Shown here: in pieces, positions 1 to 8,764 of the stretch
Layout of the letters: each line of letters opens with the position of its first letter
Position numbering within the stretch: the stretch's first letter is position 1
Assembly: GCA_965218865.1 (NCBI GenBank)
Contig: CBDCME010000080.1
Coordinates: forward strand, 103,905-167,904
Reading direction: 5' to 3'
Source: CBDCME01 sp965218865
Lineage (GTDB): Bacteria > Pseudomonadota > Alphaproteobacteria > JAAXGF01
Length of the DNA stretch: 64,000 bases
Translations under genes and position numbers: made by a program
Notes under the pieces: model-generated
Told to the model about the DNA's origin: nothing
The model's input: only the letters and a program-made list of their open reading frames with translations
The model's database searches: none

Positions 1-711
1 GTTGTTCGGGGCCGCGCCCGCCGCGATATTCGCAAGCGTTTCAATGGGCGCGAGGCTGTGTCCGCGCTCCGCGAGGCGAAATGGGAGATACTGCTGCCCG
101 TGACCATCCTGGTCGCGATCTTCTCGGGTTTCGCGACCCTAGTGGAAGCGGCCAGCATGGCCGTGCTCTACACGGTGTGCGTGGAGGTATTCATCCACCG
201 GGAACTCAGTCCGCGAAACGACCTGCCCCGCAATTTCGTCGAATGCACGGAGTTGGTCGGTGGCATCATGATCATTCTCGCCACCGCCATGGGGCTCGCC
301 AGCTACCTGATCTACGCGGATGTTCCGACCGCCCTGACTGAATGGATAGTGTCGACCGTCGAATCGAAATGGGTGTTCCTCCTGGGCCTCAACGCGTTCT
401 TCCTCCTGGCCGGATGTTTCCTGGATATCTTCTCCGCGATTGTCGTGCTGGTGCCGTTGATTCTCCCGGTCGCGTTGGCGTACGGGGTTCACCCGCTGCA
501 TCTGGGAGTCATTTTTCTTGCCAACATGGAGCTCGGATATCTCACCCCGCCGGTGGGCATGAACCTGTTCTTGGCGTCGTTCCGGTTCAACCGGCCGCTC
601 ATGGAAATATGCCGCGCCACCCTGCCCTTCTTCCTGGTGATCCTCGCGGGCGTGTTGGTGGTGACCTACGTGCCCTGGCTCAGCACGACGTTGCCGGCGG
701 CGATGGAGTAG
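1..711 (+). CDS. TRAP transporter large permease (DctM type), C-terminal part
   Basis: Open at the window edge: the frame runs in from base 1, so the GTG at 58 is internal. The product is the C-terminal ~236 residues of the large membrane subunit of a TRAP transporter, which imports organic acids using an ion gradient and a periplasmic binding protein. Several hydrophobic helices are visible, with the family-typical stretch around ELGYLTPPVGMNLFLASF (the conserved TPPVG-N-F motif) and a hydrophobic end before the stop. The binding protein and small permease would lie upstream, outside the window. Family assignment is firm; substrate cannot be told. Confidence 0.9.
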   Translation, partial: VVRGRARRDIRKRFNGREAVSALREAKWEILLPVTILVAIFSGFATLVEAASMAVLYTVCVEVFIHRELSPRNDLPRNFVECTELVGGIMIILATAMGLASYLIYADVPTALTEWIVSTVESKWVFLLGLNAFFLLAGCFLDIFSAIVVLVPLILPVALAYGVHPLHLGVIFLANMELGYLTPPVGMNLFLASFRFNRPLMEICRATLPFFLVILAGVLVVTYVPWLSTTLPAAME

Positions 712-760
712 GCGCCGAGAACACCGACGTTGATCGAGGCCGTGGCGGTGCGATGCCCCT

Positions 761-1630
761 TCACGATTCGGCGGCCAGCAAGGCGTCGAGGCCGTGGCGG
801 TAGTCGGGGTAGCGGAGACGGACGCCGAGCTCGGTCTTGATCCGCCGGTTGCGGACCCGGCGGTTGTCGGCGTAGAAGCTCCGCCCCAGGGGCGAGAGCT
901 CGGCCGCCTCGAAGGGGATCAGGGCTGGGGGGTCCAGGCCCAGGCGCCGGCAGGCGTGGGCCACGACCTCGGCCGAGGGCGCCGGCTCGTCGTCGCAGAC
1001 GTTGTAGGCCCGGCCGTTGTCGGGCCGGGCCATCGAGGCTCGCAGGGTGGCGACGACGTCGGCGACGTGGATGCGCGAAAAGACCTGTCCGGGTTTGTCG
1101 ATACGCTTGGCGGTGCCGGCCCGCGCGGCGTCGATCTGGCTCCGGCCCGGCCCGTAGATCCCGGCCAGCCGGAATACTTGCGCCGCGCAACTTTCACGCC
1201 CCAAGCCGAGCCAGGCCATTTCGGCCGCCAGGCGCCAGCGCCCGCGCTCGCCGGAGGGGTTCGGCGGCGTGGTCTCGTCGACCCAGGCGCCGCCGTGGTC
1301 GCCGTAGACCCCCGTGGTCGACAGATATCCGACCCAGACCAGCGCCGGCAGCCGTCCGATGTCGCCGGCATGGGCGGCGAGAACCGGGTCGCCCTCGGCC
1401 CCGGGCGGCACCGAGGCGAGGAGGTGGGTGGTTCCCGCCAGGGCCGCGTCGGACAGAGGCCGATCCTTGTCGAAGAGGAAGACCTCGTACCCCGCCGCGG
1501 CCAGGGATCGCCGACGCTCGGCGCCGCGGCAGGTTCCGGCCAGGCGCCAACCGTCGCCGGCGAGCGCCCGCGCCAGGGCCTCGGCGCAATAGCCGAATCC
1601 GAAACAAAAAAGGCGCCGTTTCTCGCTCAC
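761..1630 (-). CDS. SDR-family NAD-dependent epimerase/dehydratase
   Basis: About 289 residues. The N-terminus has a Rossmann nucleotide-binding strand (LFCFGFGYCAEAL, a variant of GxxGxxG), and a YLSTTGVYGDHGG segment resembles the S/T-Y region of extended SDR proteins of the YeeZ type. A FRLAGIYGPGRS motif and a RIHVADVV motif follow, both typical of sugar-nucleotide epimerase-like proteins. The GTG at 1630 is preferred because it starts just before the first beta strand and has a GAGGAAGG stretch upstream; the frame is open to an ATG at 1684. It is transcribed away from hslV. Substrate unknown. Confidence 0.8.
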   Translation of the reverse strand: MSEKRRLFCFGFGYCAEALARALAGDGWRLAGTCRGAERRRSLAAAGYEVFLFDKDRPLSDAALAGTTHLLASVPPGAEGDPVLAAHAGDIGRLPALVWVGYLSTTGVYGDHGGAWVDETTPPNPSGERGRWRLAAEMAWLGLGRESCAAQVFRLAGIYGPGRSQIDAARAGTAKRIDKPGQVFSRIHVADVVATLRASMARPDNGRAYNVCDDEPAPSAEVVAHACRRLGLDPPALIPFEAAELSPLGRSFYADNRRVRNRRIKTELGVRLRYPDYRHGLDALLAAES

Positions 1631-1852
1631 CGCCACCGCCCTTCCTCGCCGCCGACCGGGAAGCATGACGGGCGTTTCCCTCACCGCCTCGCCGGGGGTG
1701 CGTCCGCGCCGGGGGAGATTCCTTCCCGGCTTTCCCGACCTCTACCAGGAAGCCGTCTTGACGCCAACGGGTAAACGCCCCCATGCTGGGCCGGCGGTGC
1801 CCGGGCATCGGCGCGGAAATTCGACATCCAGCGGGAAGGACATCTGGCCAAA

Positions 1853-2395
1853 ATGGAGAGTTGGCACGGCACGACGATTCTGTCGGTGCGCAAGGGCGCG
1901 ACCACCGTCGTGGCCGGCGACGGACAGGTCAGCCTCGGTCAGACCGTGATCAAGGCGGGAGCCCGCAAGGTCCGGCGGCTCGGCGACGGCAGCGTGATCG
2001 CCGGGTTCGCGGGCGCCACGGCGGACGCCTTTACCCTCTTCGAGCGCCTGGAATCGAAGCTCGAACGTCATCCCGCCCAGCTTACCCGGGCCTGCGTCGA
2101 ACTGGCCAAGGACTGGCGGACCGACCGCTATCTGCGCCGGCTGGAGGCGATGATGGCGGTCGCCGACTCCAAGGTATCGCTCGTGGTCAGCGGAACCGGC
2201 GACGTGCTCGAGCCCGACGACGGCCTCATCGGCATCGGCTCGGGCGGCAATTACGCCCTGGCGGCGGCCCGGGCGCTCGTCGACCTCGACGACCTCGACG
2301 CCGAGGCCATCGCCCGCAAGGCGATGGCGATCGCCGCCGGTATCTGCGTCTATACGAACCAGGAAATCGCCCTCGAAACGGTGACCGACTCATGA
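1853..2395 (+). CDS. hslV: ATP-dependent protease subunit HslV (ClpQ)
   Basis: Peptidase subunit of the HslUV (ClpQY) cytoplasmic protease, a double hexamer related to proteasome beta subunits. The protein is 180 residues, the usual length. It begins MESWHG followed by TTILSVRKG; the first Thr (residue 7) is the expected N-terminal nucleophile, exposed when the six-residue leader is removed at Gly-Thr. AGDGQVSLG and the later GIGSGGNYALAAARAL segment are family hallmarks. The stop overlaps the hslU start (ATGA), indicating translational coupling. Confidence 0.97.
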   Translation: MESWHGTTILSVRKGATTVVAGDGQVSLGQTVIKAGARKVRRLGDGSVIAGFAGATADAFTLFERLESKLERHPAQLTRACVELAKDWRTDRYLRRLEAMMAVADSKVSLVVSGTGDVLEPDDGLIGIGSGGNYALAAARALVDLDDLDAEAIARKAMAIAAGICVYTNQEIALETVTDS

Positions 2396-3702
2396 CCTCG
2401 TTCAGCCCCCGGGAAATCGTCTCCGAACTCGACCGCTATATCGTCGGCCAGAACGACGCCAAACGGGCGGTGGCGATCGCCCTGCGCAACCGCTGGCGGC
2501 GCCAGCAGCTGGACGAGGCCATGCGCGAGGAGGTCCTGCCCAAGAACATCCTCATGATCGGCCCCACCGGGGTCGGCAAGACAGAGATCGCGCGCCGGCT
2601 CGCGCGCCTGGCGCAAGCCCCGTTTCTGAAGGTGGAGGCGACCAAGTTCACCGAGGTCGGCTACGTCGGCCGCGACGTCGAGCAAATTCTCCGCGACCTG
2701 GTCGAGATCGGCATCACCATGACCCGGGAAACCATGCACGCGGAAGTCGCGGCCAAGGCGGAAATGAACGCCGAGGAGCGGGTTCTCGACGCCCTCGTGG
2801 GAGATTCGGCCAGCGCCGAGACCCGCCAGAAATTCCGCTCGATGCTGCGCGACGGCAAGCTCGACGACAAGGAGATCGAGGTTCAGGTCTCCGATTCCGG
2901 CGGCGCCACCCTGCCCACCTTCGACGTGCCGGGGATGCCGGGCGCGCAAATGGGCATGATCAATCTCAACGAGATATTCGGTAAGGCGTTCGGCCAGAAG
3001 ACCAAGCCCAAGCGCCTGACCGTCGGCGAAAGTCACACCTTCTTGATCGAGGAAGAAAGCGACAAACTCCTGGACCAGGAATCGGTGATCAAGCGCGCCA
3101 TCGCCGCGGTGGAGGAGAACGGCATCGTCTTCCTCGACGAAATCGACAAGATCTGCGCCCGCTCGGAGCGCGTCGGCGCCGACGTCAGCCGCGAAGGGGT
3201 GCAGCGCGACCTCCTGCCGCTGATGGAAGGCACCAACGTCGCCACCAAGCACGGCACCGTCAAGACCGACCACATCCTGTTCATCGCCTCGGGCGCCTTT
3301 CACCTCGCCAAGCCCTCCGACCTGTTGCCGGAACTCCAGGGCCGCCTGCCGATCAGGGTCGAGCTCAAGGCCCTGACCCGCGACGACTTCGTCCGCATCC
3401 TCACCGAACCGGAGGCGAGCCTGATCAAGCAATACCGGGCCTTGCTGGGGACCGAATCGGTCGACCTCGACTTCGCCGACGACGGGGTCGGGGAGATCGC
3501 GACCCTGGCCGCCGAGATCAACAACTCGGTCGAGAACATCGGCGCCCGGCGCCTCCACACGGTCATGGAGCGCCTGCTCGACGACATCAGCTTCACCGCC
3601 CCCGACAAGGCCGGCACCGCGCTCACTATCGACGCCGAATACGTCCGCCGCACCGTCGGCGACCTCGCCGCGGATGCTGATTTGTCGCGGTTTATTTTGT
3701 AG
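2392..3702 (+). CDS. hslU: ATP-dependent protease ATPase subunit HslU (ClpY)
   Basis: AAA+ unfoldase partner of HslV. The protein is 436 residues, normal for the family. Walker A is GPTGVGKTE near residue 60. An intermediate (I) domain lies at roughly 110-230, Walker B is VFLDEIDKI near 250, and the C-terminal sensor-2 region ends in LSRFIL, whose tail docks into HslV. The ATG at 2392 overlaps the hslV stop. The same frame is open far upstream, but that stretch is the antisense of hslV and not coding. No odd residues seen. Confidence 0.97.
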   Translation: MTSFSPREIVSELDRYIVGQNDAKRAVAIALRNRWRRQQLDEAMREEVLPKNILMIGPTGVGKTEIARRLARLAQAPFLKVEATKFTEVGYVGRDVEQILRDLVEIGITMTRETMHAEVAAKAEMNAEERVLDALVGDSASAETRQKFRSMLRDGKLDDKEIEVQVSDSGGATLPTFDVPGMPGAQMGMINLNEIFGKAFGQKTKPKRLTVGESHTFLIEEESDKLLDQESVIKRAIAAVEENGIVFLDEIDKICARSERVGADVSREGVQRDLLPLMEGTNVATKHGTVKTDHILFIASGAFHLAKPSDLLPELQGRLPIRVELKALTRDDFVRILTEPEASLIKQYRALLGTESVDLDFADDGVGEIATLAAEINNSVENIGARRLHTVMERLLDDISFTAPDKAGTALTIDAEYVRRTVGDLAADADLSRFIL

Positions 3703-4097
3703 GGGGACGACTGGGCGCGAGAAGGTGGATCTGATCGTGCGTGTCGCAGCGAAGTCTGCAGCCACCGCCAATCCGAAGACCAGGTCGCCCCTGGTTCAGA
3801 GATTCCACGACATGGTCAAGACTAGGGGTGGATCATGATCACACGAATAGACCAACCGCGTATCGGCCACACACACCAGGGGCCGCATTTCCTTAAACCG
3901 ATGCGCGGACCACGCAGCCAAAATTCCGCTGTCCACGTGGCCGCGATGCATTAGTATCAGTGCGCCCAGCTCATCGGAATCGCTTCCTGACGCCATAGGA
4001 ATCCGTACTCGATTGGCGAGCTGTCTCATTAATCCATTTACAACGCTAGGTTCCTCGTGTTTGGTTACACACAATTGTTTCCGAATCGCCCGCCGAT
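3703..4097 (+). other. intergenic stretch between hslU and the DUF4062 gene
   Basis: No gene I can support. A leftward open frame (3796-4182) encodes a protein-like 128-residue sequence but overlaps the start of the DUF4062 gene and has no recognisable domain. It may be a decayed gene. GC falls sharply from here compared with hslU, consistent with acquired DNA. Confidence 0.3.
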
Positions 4098-4425
4098 ATG
4101 ACACCACAGATCCGATATCAAGTATTTGTCTCGTCGACCTATGACGATTTACGAGAAGAGCGTCAACAAGCGACCCAGGCAATATTAGAGGCTGGCAGTT
4201 TTCCGTCAGGTATGGAACTTTTCCCAGCGTCTGACGATACTCAATGGCAACTCATTATGAGGGTAATCGAAGAGTGCGATTACTATGTAGTGATCGTGGC
4301 GGGACGCTATGGGAGTCTAGTTCCGAATGGAATAAGTTACACCGAGATGGAATATGATCACGCTGTAGAGAAAGGCATCCCTGTTCTTGGTTTTGTAAGG
4401 GACGAATTAGACAACATACCTTCTA
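4098..4425 (+). pseudogene. DUF4062 domain protein, 5' part, cut by IS630 copy 1
   Basis: Encodes ~109 residues of a DUF4062 domain: RYQVFVSSTYDDLREER at the start, then GMELFPASDDTQW, EECDYYVVIVAGRYGSL and GISYTEMEYDHAVEKGIPVLGF. DUF4062 is a TIR/STIR-like nucleotide-binding-type domain, often at the N-terminus of larger accessory proteins. The frame runs into the IS630 element and ends in its terminal repeat. A likely C-terminal piece lies beyond the element, but the bases flanking the element do not match each other, so the middle of the gene was probably deleted. GC is low compared with hslU, pointing to transfer. Confidence 0.75.
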
Positions 4426-5593
4426 ATACCAACCGCCCTAGAGTTTGACTCGCGCAAAGGTTTACACGCTAGGTTTTGTGTGATTCAAGGTTGTTGGCAA
4501 CAAGGGAGTGTGTTCAATGCCAACGATTCCTTTGCGAAACGACTTTGATGCTGAAAGAGTCCGTGTTCTTGCGGCACGGAGCGATGATGGGAACCAGGCG
4601 CGACGGCTTTTGTCGATGGCGGCCATCTACGATGGGATGGATCGAGCGTGCGCGGCGCGTATTGGCGGCATGGATCGGCAGACGTTGCGGGATTGGGTTC
4701 ACCGGTTCAACGCGGGAGGTCCGGCCGGTCTGATCGACCGCAAGCCGAACGGGGCGTTGCGTCGGTTGACGCCGTCGCAAATGGCGGCGCTTTCGCGGGC
4801 TATCGAGGCCGGTCCCGATCCCGAACGGGATGGGGTCGTGCGCTGGCGCTGCATCGATCTCAAGCAACTGATCCGAACGCGCTTCGGCGTGGACTATCAC
4901 GAGCGGAGCGTCGGCAAGCTGCTGGCCGCGCTCGGGTTCTCGCATATTTCCGCGCGCCCGCGCCACGTCGGCCAGGATGCGCGGGCACAGGAGGAATTTA
5001 AAAAAAGTTTTCCCGAACACTTGGCGAAAATCGTAGCGGCACAGCCACCGGACACGCCCATCGAGGTTTGGTTTCAAGATGAAATGCGCGTCGGCCAGAA
5101 GAACAGCCTGGTGCGCCAGTGGGCCCCAAAGGGATCGCGCCCGCGCCAGGTCAAGGACCTACGGACCTCTTCGGCGTATCTCTTCGGCGCCATCTGCCCC
5201 GAGCGCGGTGAGGGCGCGGCGCTGGTCATGCCGCGCGCCAATACTGAAGCCATGGACCTGCATCTCGAGGAAATCAGCCGGGCCGTTGCCCCAAACGCCC
5301 ATGCCGTCGTGCTGCTCGACCAAGCCGCATGGCACACCACTGCCAAACTCGGCATCCCGGAGAACATCTCCCTCGTGCCTTTGCCACCCAAGTCCCCGGA
5401 GCTCAATCCCGCCGAAAATGTCTGGCAATACCTCCGCCAGAACTGGCTCTCCAATCGTGTCTTCGACTCCTATGAAGCCATCGTCGAGGCCTCTTGCCAA
5501 GCCTGGAACAACCTGACCGACCAACCTTGGAAGATCATGTCCATCGGCCTCAGAGCGTGGGCTCGCACAAGGCAATGTTAAGGGCGGTTGGTA
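4426..5593 (+). mobile_element. IS630-family element, copy 1
   Basis: About 1.17 kb, ended by inverted repeats ATACCAACCGCCC and GGGCGGTTGGTA(T). TA precedes the left end, but the right flank reads CAGTGG with no TA, so this copy has lost its target duplication. It is the only one of seven copies whose transposase is one continuous frame, because its internal A-run has 7 A instead of 8. Confidence 0.93.
4517..5581 (+). CDS. IS630-family transposase, full-length single frame
   Basis: 354 residues from the ATG at 4517, which follows GGGAG by 8 bases. An N-terminal helix-turn-helix region (GGMDRQTLRDWVHRFNAGG) binds the ends. The catalytic DDE domain shows the first Asp in VWFQDEMRVGQ, the second in VVLLDQAAWH and the Glu in PELNPAENVWQYLR. 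IS630-family enzymes cut at TA. The two halves are fused here by a 7-A run near 4989-4995 where the other six copies carry 8 A. It could be the active copy or a derivative that lost a recoding site. Confidence 0.93.
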   Translation: MPTIPLRNDFDAERVRVLAARSDDGNQARRLLSMAAIYDGMDRACAARIGGMDRQTLRDWVHRFNAGGPAGLIDRKPNGALRRLTPSQMAALSRAIEAGPDPERDGVVRWRCIDLKQLIRTRFGVDYHERSVGKLLAALGFSHISARPRHVGQDARAQEEFKKSFPEHLAKIVAAQPPDTPIEVWFQDEMRVGQKNSLVRQWAPKGSRPRQVKDLRTSSAYLFGAICPERGEGAALVMPRANTEAMDLHLEEISRAVAPNAHAVVLLDQAAWHTTAKLGIPENISLVPLPPKSPELNPAENVWQYLRQNWLSNRVFDSYEAIVEASCQAWNNLTDQPWKIMSIGLRAWARTRQC

Positions 5594-5855
5594 TCAGTGG
5601 CACCAACGTCCTGCATATCCCTTTCAGGAAGATATTAAAGAATATTTGAGGACCAAAATTATTGATCGTGTTCAAAATCGCAAAATTGAAATGCAACCAA
5701 GCGAAGTTGATTCATGTGTATTTCAACTTAAAGAGCTTGGTCTTCTGAGATATGATGAAGAACATAACGACGATGGCACCGTTTTTCGTGGCGTAACCCT
5801 TACAGAGCACGGGGAACAACAGATTTCTATACTTAAGACGACCCAGAGAACGTGA
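5594..5855 (+). pseudogene. probable 3' part of the interrupted DUF4062 gene
   Basis: The frame is open from the IS630 right end and encodes about 87 residues (WHQRPAYPFQEDIKEYLRTK ... GVTLTEHGEQQISILKTTQ) to the stop at 5855. The low-GC composition matches the DUF4062 5' part, and the LGLLRYDEEHNDDGTVFRGVTLTEHG segment resembles a winged-helix end. No domain is recognised with confidence. The link to 4098-4425 is inferred from position, orientation and composition. Confidence 0.5.
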
Positions 5856-5944
5856 CGGTCGAGAAGTAAAAAAGAAAGTAGCTTGCCGAATAACGGTTTT
5901 GGGCCCTATACGTTACCGGAATTGAGTGGTTGATTTGCGGGCGG

Positions 5945-6028
5945 TTTCCCCAGGGAGACTCGAACTCCCACGTCCACAAGGAAAACAGATTTTGAGTCTG
6001 CCGCGTCTACCAATTCCGCCACAGAAAA
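5945..6028 (-). tRNA. tRNA-Leu (anticodon CAA)
   Basis: On the minus strand: D-arm GGCGGAATTGGTAGACGC, anticodon loop CTCAAAA (anticodon CAA, reads UUG) on a CAGA/TCTG stem, a long class II variable arm, and T-arm GGGAG-TTCGAGT-CTCCC. These are diagnostic of tRNA-Leu. With standard spacing the acceptor stem pairs TTTTCTG with TGGGGAA, which needs several G-U pairs. A better stem, GGTTTTC/GGAAACC, exists only if spacing is non-standard. The terminus is followed by CCG, not CCA. The gene may be functional or slightly degraded. Confidence 0.85.
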
Positions 6029-6059
6029 CCGGCCGCCCATGTCGGTCGCTATAACGCCC

Positions 6060-6210
6060 TCAGAATTCGAGAAATTTCTCCTTCTGCGTGCCCTTGAGGC
6101 CGTGTTCGGGGATTGAAACGGTGCCCGGGTCGGACTTGTCCGCGTGAGCGATTTTTTGGGCTTGGCGGCCGTGACCCTTTATTATGGACAACACGAGTTC
6201 GGTGTCGTCG
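6060..6210 (-). pseudogene. purM 3'-end duplicate fragment
   Basis: Codes for about 49 residues ending at TGA 6060-6062 that closely match the C-terminus of the intact PurM at 11166 (SIIKGHGRQAQKIAHADKSD and PGTVSIPEHGLKGTQKEKF). The DNA similarity starts abruptly near 6210. Upstream, in the same frame, it is joined to an unrelated coding sequence, making a chimera. It is therefore a partial duplicate, or the remnant of a second purM, fused behind the restriction-modification remnant. It has no start of its own. Confidence 0.75.
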
Positions 6211-6399
6211 TAGCCCACTTGCTGGTGATGCCGGAGTTTGACGACAAGTTCGCCGCGGTGCCGCTTTTTCGATCATGGTAGGGTAATTTTCAAGCAATTC
6301 AGCGATGATGATTTCAGAGAGAAAATCGCTGTGCTTTTAGCTGCGCGGATGGTAGCCCTCCGCGACCAAATGTTTTACGAAACCTTCCTCAATCGACAT
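6211..6399 (-). pseudogene. gene fragment downstream of the methyltransferase, possibly the cognate endonuclease
   Basis: An ATG at 6399 overlaps the methyltransferase stop, as in translationally coupled operons. The reading frame gives MSIEEGFVKHLVAEGYHPRS, then TAA at 6337-6339. Continuing past the stop gives KHSDFLSEIIIAELLENYPT, and after a one-base shift a stretch like RGELVVKLRHHQQVGYDD. It then joins the purM-like fragment. The stop, shift and fusion mark a pseudogene. Position immediately after a beta-class DNA methyltransferase suggests the restriction enzyme partner, but I recognise no nuclease motif, so this is inference. Confidence 0.5.
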
Positions 6400-6740
6400 T
6401 CTGAAGGGCACGCTCGATTTCGCGTGTAACGGCTATCCTTTTCGCTCGTGTAGGGGGGCGATGTACGGTGATTCGTCCGGCTAGTTTTGAATTATTGAGG
6501 CGCGCTTCGGCCGCATTGATGTAGGTGGGTTCGATGTCGACGTTTATGCTGTGCCGGCCAGTTTCGAGTGCGGCCAGAGCCGTGGTGCCCGTGCCCGCGA
6601 AGGGATCGACGACAGTATCGCCCACAAAGCTGAACATACGGATGAGGCGGCGCGGGATTTCGAGTGGATACGGTGCCGGGTGGTCCTTACGAAGCTGACC
6701 GGTTACGTCCGTCCAGACCGGTGCAAACCATTTCATGGCC
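6389..6740 (-). pseudogene. DNA methyltransferase (N4/N6 type), C-terminal exon
   Basis: About 117 residues carrying the AdoMet-binding motif I DPFAGTGTTALAA, preceded by DHPAPYPLEIPRRLIRMFSFVGDT, typical of N6-adenine/N4-cytosine methyltransferases of the beta class (catalytic SPPY first, AdoMet motif later). The N-terminal parts of the same gene lie at 8765-9217 and 10680-10821. A group II intron separates this exon from the middle exon. If the intron splices, this junction could be repaired in RNA, but the IS256 insertion upstream still breaks the gene. Confidence 0.85.
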
Positions 6741-6777
6741 GGGTAGGCGGGGGCATTGCTGCGCCCCGCCCCCCACA

Positions 6778-6810
6778 GAGCCGAGCGTGCGCGATTGACG
6801 CACTCGGTTC
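6778..6810 (-). ncRNA. group II intron domain V hairpin
   Basis: On the minus strand GAACCGAGTGCG is followed by the tetraloop-like TCAA and then CGCGCACGCTCGGCTC, a 33-base bulged hairpin matching the catalytic domain V shape. Its AGC-equivalent base is altered, since the 5' arm reads GAACCGAG where many introns have GAGCCGTG. It lies just upstream of the GC-rich domain VI and the predicted 3' splice site. Confidence 0.75.
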
Positions 6811-6828
6811 CTCACCTGACAGGTTCGC

Positions 6829-8070
6829 TCACGAAGGTTGCCATGAGCGCACGAACTTGACCGACGGCAGGGGGTAGCGCTTGAGAATCTCGTTCATCCG
6901 GTCCCAGGTCAGGCACCTGCGACGGCTGCGGCGTGCAAGCCACTTCCGCCATGTGCGTGCGACCTGGTAGCGGAACCACTCCAGACGTTTGCCGTTTCCC
7001 GTCAGACCATAGTATGCGTAGTGGCCCCGGATCGCCCGAACGAGGTAGTCATGCTGCGCCTTGATCGGCAGGTGCCGGTTGCTCTTGCACCAGTCCTGCA
7101 CCGATTTCAGCGCGCGGGCGAAGCGGCCTTTCGCCGTGATTTGGCGAACGACGTCCTTGCCTCGCAGCGACCGCCCCCAGACGTGGGTGAAGCCGAGGAA
7201 GTCGAACGTCGTGGCCGATGCCATCCAGTGACGCCCGTAGGGACGCCTCCGGCGGAAGTCCACATAGCGCGTCTTGGCCTCATGGAGCGTGAGCCCGTAT
7301 CGACCGAGACGTTTGCCCAGCACGTCAAGCAGCCGCTTGCCGCTCTGGCGGTCTTCGAGGGCGACGACAAAGTCATCGGCGAATCTCACCAACTGGCAGT
7401 TGCCGCGCAGGCGCGGCCTCACCTCGTCCTCGAACCACTTGTCCAGCACATGGTGCAGGAAAATGTTGGAGAGAGTCGGCGAGATCACCCCACCTTGGGG
7501 AGTGCCAGCGACCGGCCTGTGCAGGGTGCCCTCTTCGAGCACCCCTGCCTTCAGCCATTTGTCGATCATGCGCCTTACGACGCCGTCCTTGATCCGCAGG
7601 TCGAGGAATGACCGCAGGTGAGTATGCGAGATCGAGTCGAAGTAGGATTTCAAATCCGCGTCTATCACCCACCGTCGGCGCTGCTCGATGATACCCGCGC
7701 GCAGTACGTTGAGGGCATCGTGAGCCGACCGCTTGGGCCGGAAGCCGTACGAGCACGGCAGAAAATCCGCCTCGTAAATTGGCTCCAGCAGCATCAGGAT
7801 TGCCCGCTGCGCCACCTTGTCTTCGAACGTCGGAATGCCGAGAGGGCGTTTCGTGCCGTCCGCCTTGGGGATGTAGTGGCGTCGCACCGGCGGCGCAAAG
7901 TAACGACCCGACTTCATCCGGTCCTGGAGGTCATCGAGATTGGCCTCAAGGTCCTTCTCGTAGTCGGCAGCCGTCACGCCGTCGATGCCCGTCGCCCCAT
8001 CCTTGCGCGTGCGGCGGTACGCTTCACGCATCCACTCGCCGTCGATGAGGTGGTGCAGGGACGTGAACAC
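6829..8070 (-). CDS. ltrA: group II intron reverse transcriptase/maturase (LtrA-like)
   Basis: 413 residues from a GTG at 8070; the frame extends upstream to about 8155 (ETLSSTNTFTKQQWIAEQ), so a more upstream non-ATG start is likely. RT blocks seen: KDGATGIDGVTAADYE, RRHYIPKADGTKRPLGIP, CSYGFRPKRSAHDAL, GTPQGGVISPTLSNIFLH and the catalytic RFADDFVV. The maturase/X region follows, ending KRYPLPSVKFVRSW. No HNH endonuclease tail is evident. The frame is intact, so the intron may still be mobile. Confidence 0.95.
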   Translation of the reverse strand: MFTSLHHLIDGEWMREAYRRTRKDGATGIDGVTAADYEKDLEANLDDLQDRMKSGRYFAPPVRRHYIPKADGTKRPLGIPTFEDKVAQRAILMLLEPIYEADFLPCSYGFRPKRSAHDALNVLRAGIIEQRRRWVIDADLKSYFDSISHTHLRSFLDLRIKDGVVRRMIDKWLKAGVLEEGTLHRPVAGTPQGGVISPTLSNIFLHHVLDKWFEDEVRPRLRGNCQLVRFADDFVVALEDRQSGKRLLDVLGKRLGRYGLTLHEAKTRYVDFRRRRPYGRHWMASATTFDFLGFTHVWGRSLRGKDVVRQITAKGRFARALKSVQDWCKSNRHLPIKAQHDYLVRAIRGHYAYYGLTGNGKRLEWFRYQVARTWRKWLARRSRRRCLTWDRMNEILKRYPLPSVKFVRSWQPS

Positions 8071-8764
8071 CCGATCCGGATGCTCCCTCGCCTGTTCGGC
8101 TATCCACTGCTGTTTCGTGAACGTGTTGGTGGAACTCAGGGTTTCCTCCAGCGTTTCCCATCAATGGCTCTGTTCAGATGACGCCCCGCTTCCCTCCAGC
8201 GGGTCCCGATGGCCACGGTTCCCCGCCTTCAGCGGTACTATCAGGACGCTACGACTTCCTGCTCTCGCGTGTCCTTCGGCTTATTGGTTTCGCCAGCCGG
8301 CTCCGTGGGTGCCTGTCGGGGTCCGTGTCCGCTTTGAGCGCTCCCGCTGCCGTGCAGGCCCGGCGACGGACCGGGGTCTGGATTTTTCTTGCTGGCAATC
8401 CCCTTTCCAGCGGTCTTGCCCGCGGGCAAGAGCAGGATCTCCCAGGTTCCCTGGCGACCCATCCCGTGACTTTGCGCCGGTCTACGACCCCGGACGACCC
8501 GTTGCGCCTCGCCAGTAACGGCGCTTCCGGTGCTGCCCCCACACGATTAACAATGAAGGCGTCGTCGCTTCACCGATTTCGAGGCTTCCTCCGCCGCTTC
8601 ATCACCTGCTGTCTACGCTTCACGACGGGCGTTACCGCACGCCATGCAAGACTCGCTTCCGGCTGGCGGGCTGCGCCTTTGCCGGGCGGGAGTCGAACCC
8701 GCTGGATCGCTACGAGAGGTTTCAGTTCATGGCATCCTCCTCTCCAGGGCTTAGCCTGGCGCAA

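Larger units (their letters stand above)
6741..8764 (-). mobile_element. group II intron, complete or nearly so
   Basis: About 2.0 kb inserted in the methyltransferase gene. It contains 5' RNA-domain sequence (about 8071-8764, no other gene), a reverse transcriptase/maturase gene, and at the 3' side a domain V hairpin followed by a domain VI-like GC stem ending CCTACCC. The exon protein reads sensibly across the element (DDYCA upstream, MKWFAPVWTD downstream). Exact ends are uncertain by about 10 bases. The host gene lies in the same orientation, as needed for splicing. Confidence 0.85.

Noticed and set aside
794..1774. Long rightward open frame opposite the SDR gene
   Set aside because: Antisense shadow in high-GC DNA; the leftward frame has recognisable family motifs.
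2350..3771. Long leftward frame opposite hslU
   Set aside because: Antisense of a firmly identified gene with no domain of its own.
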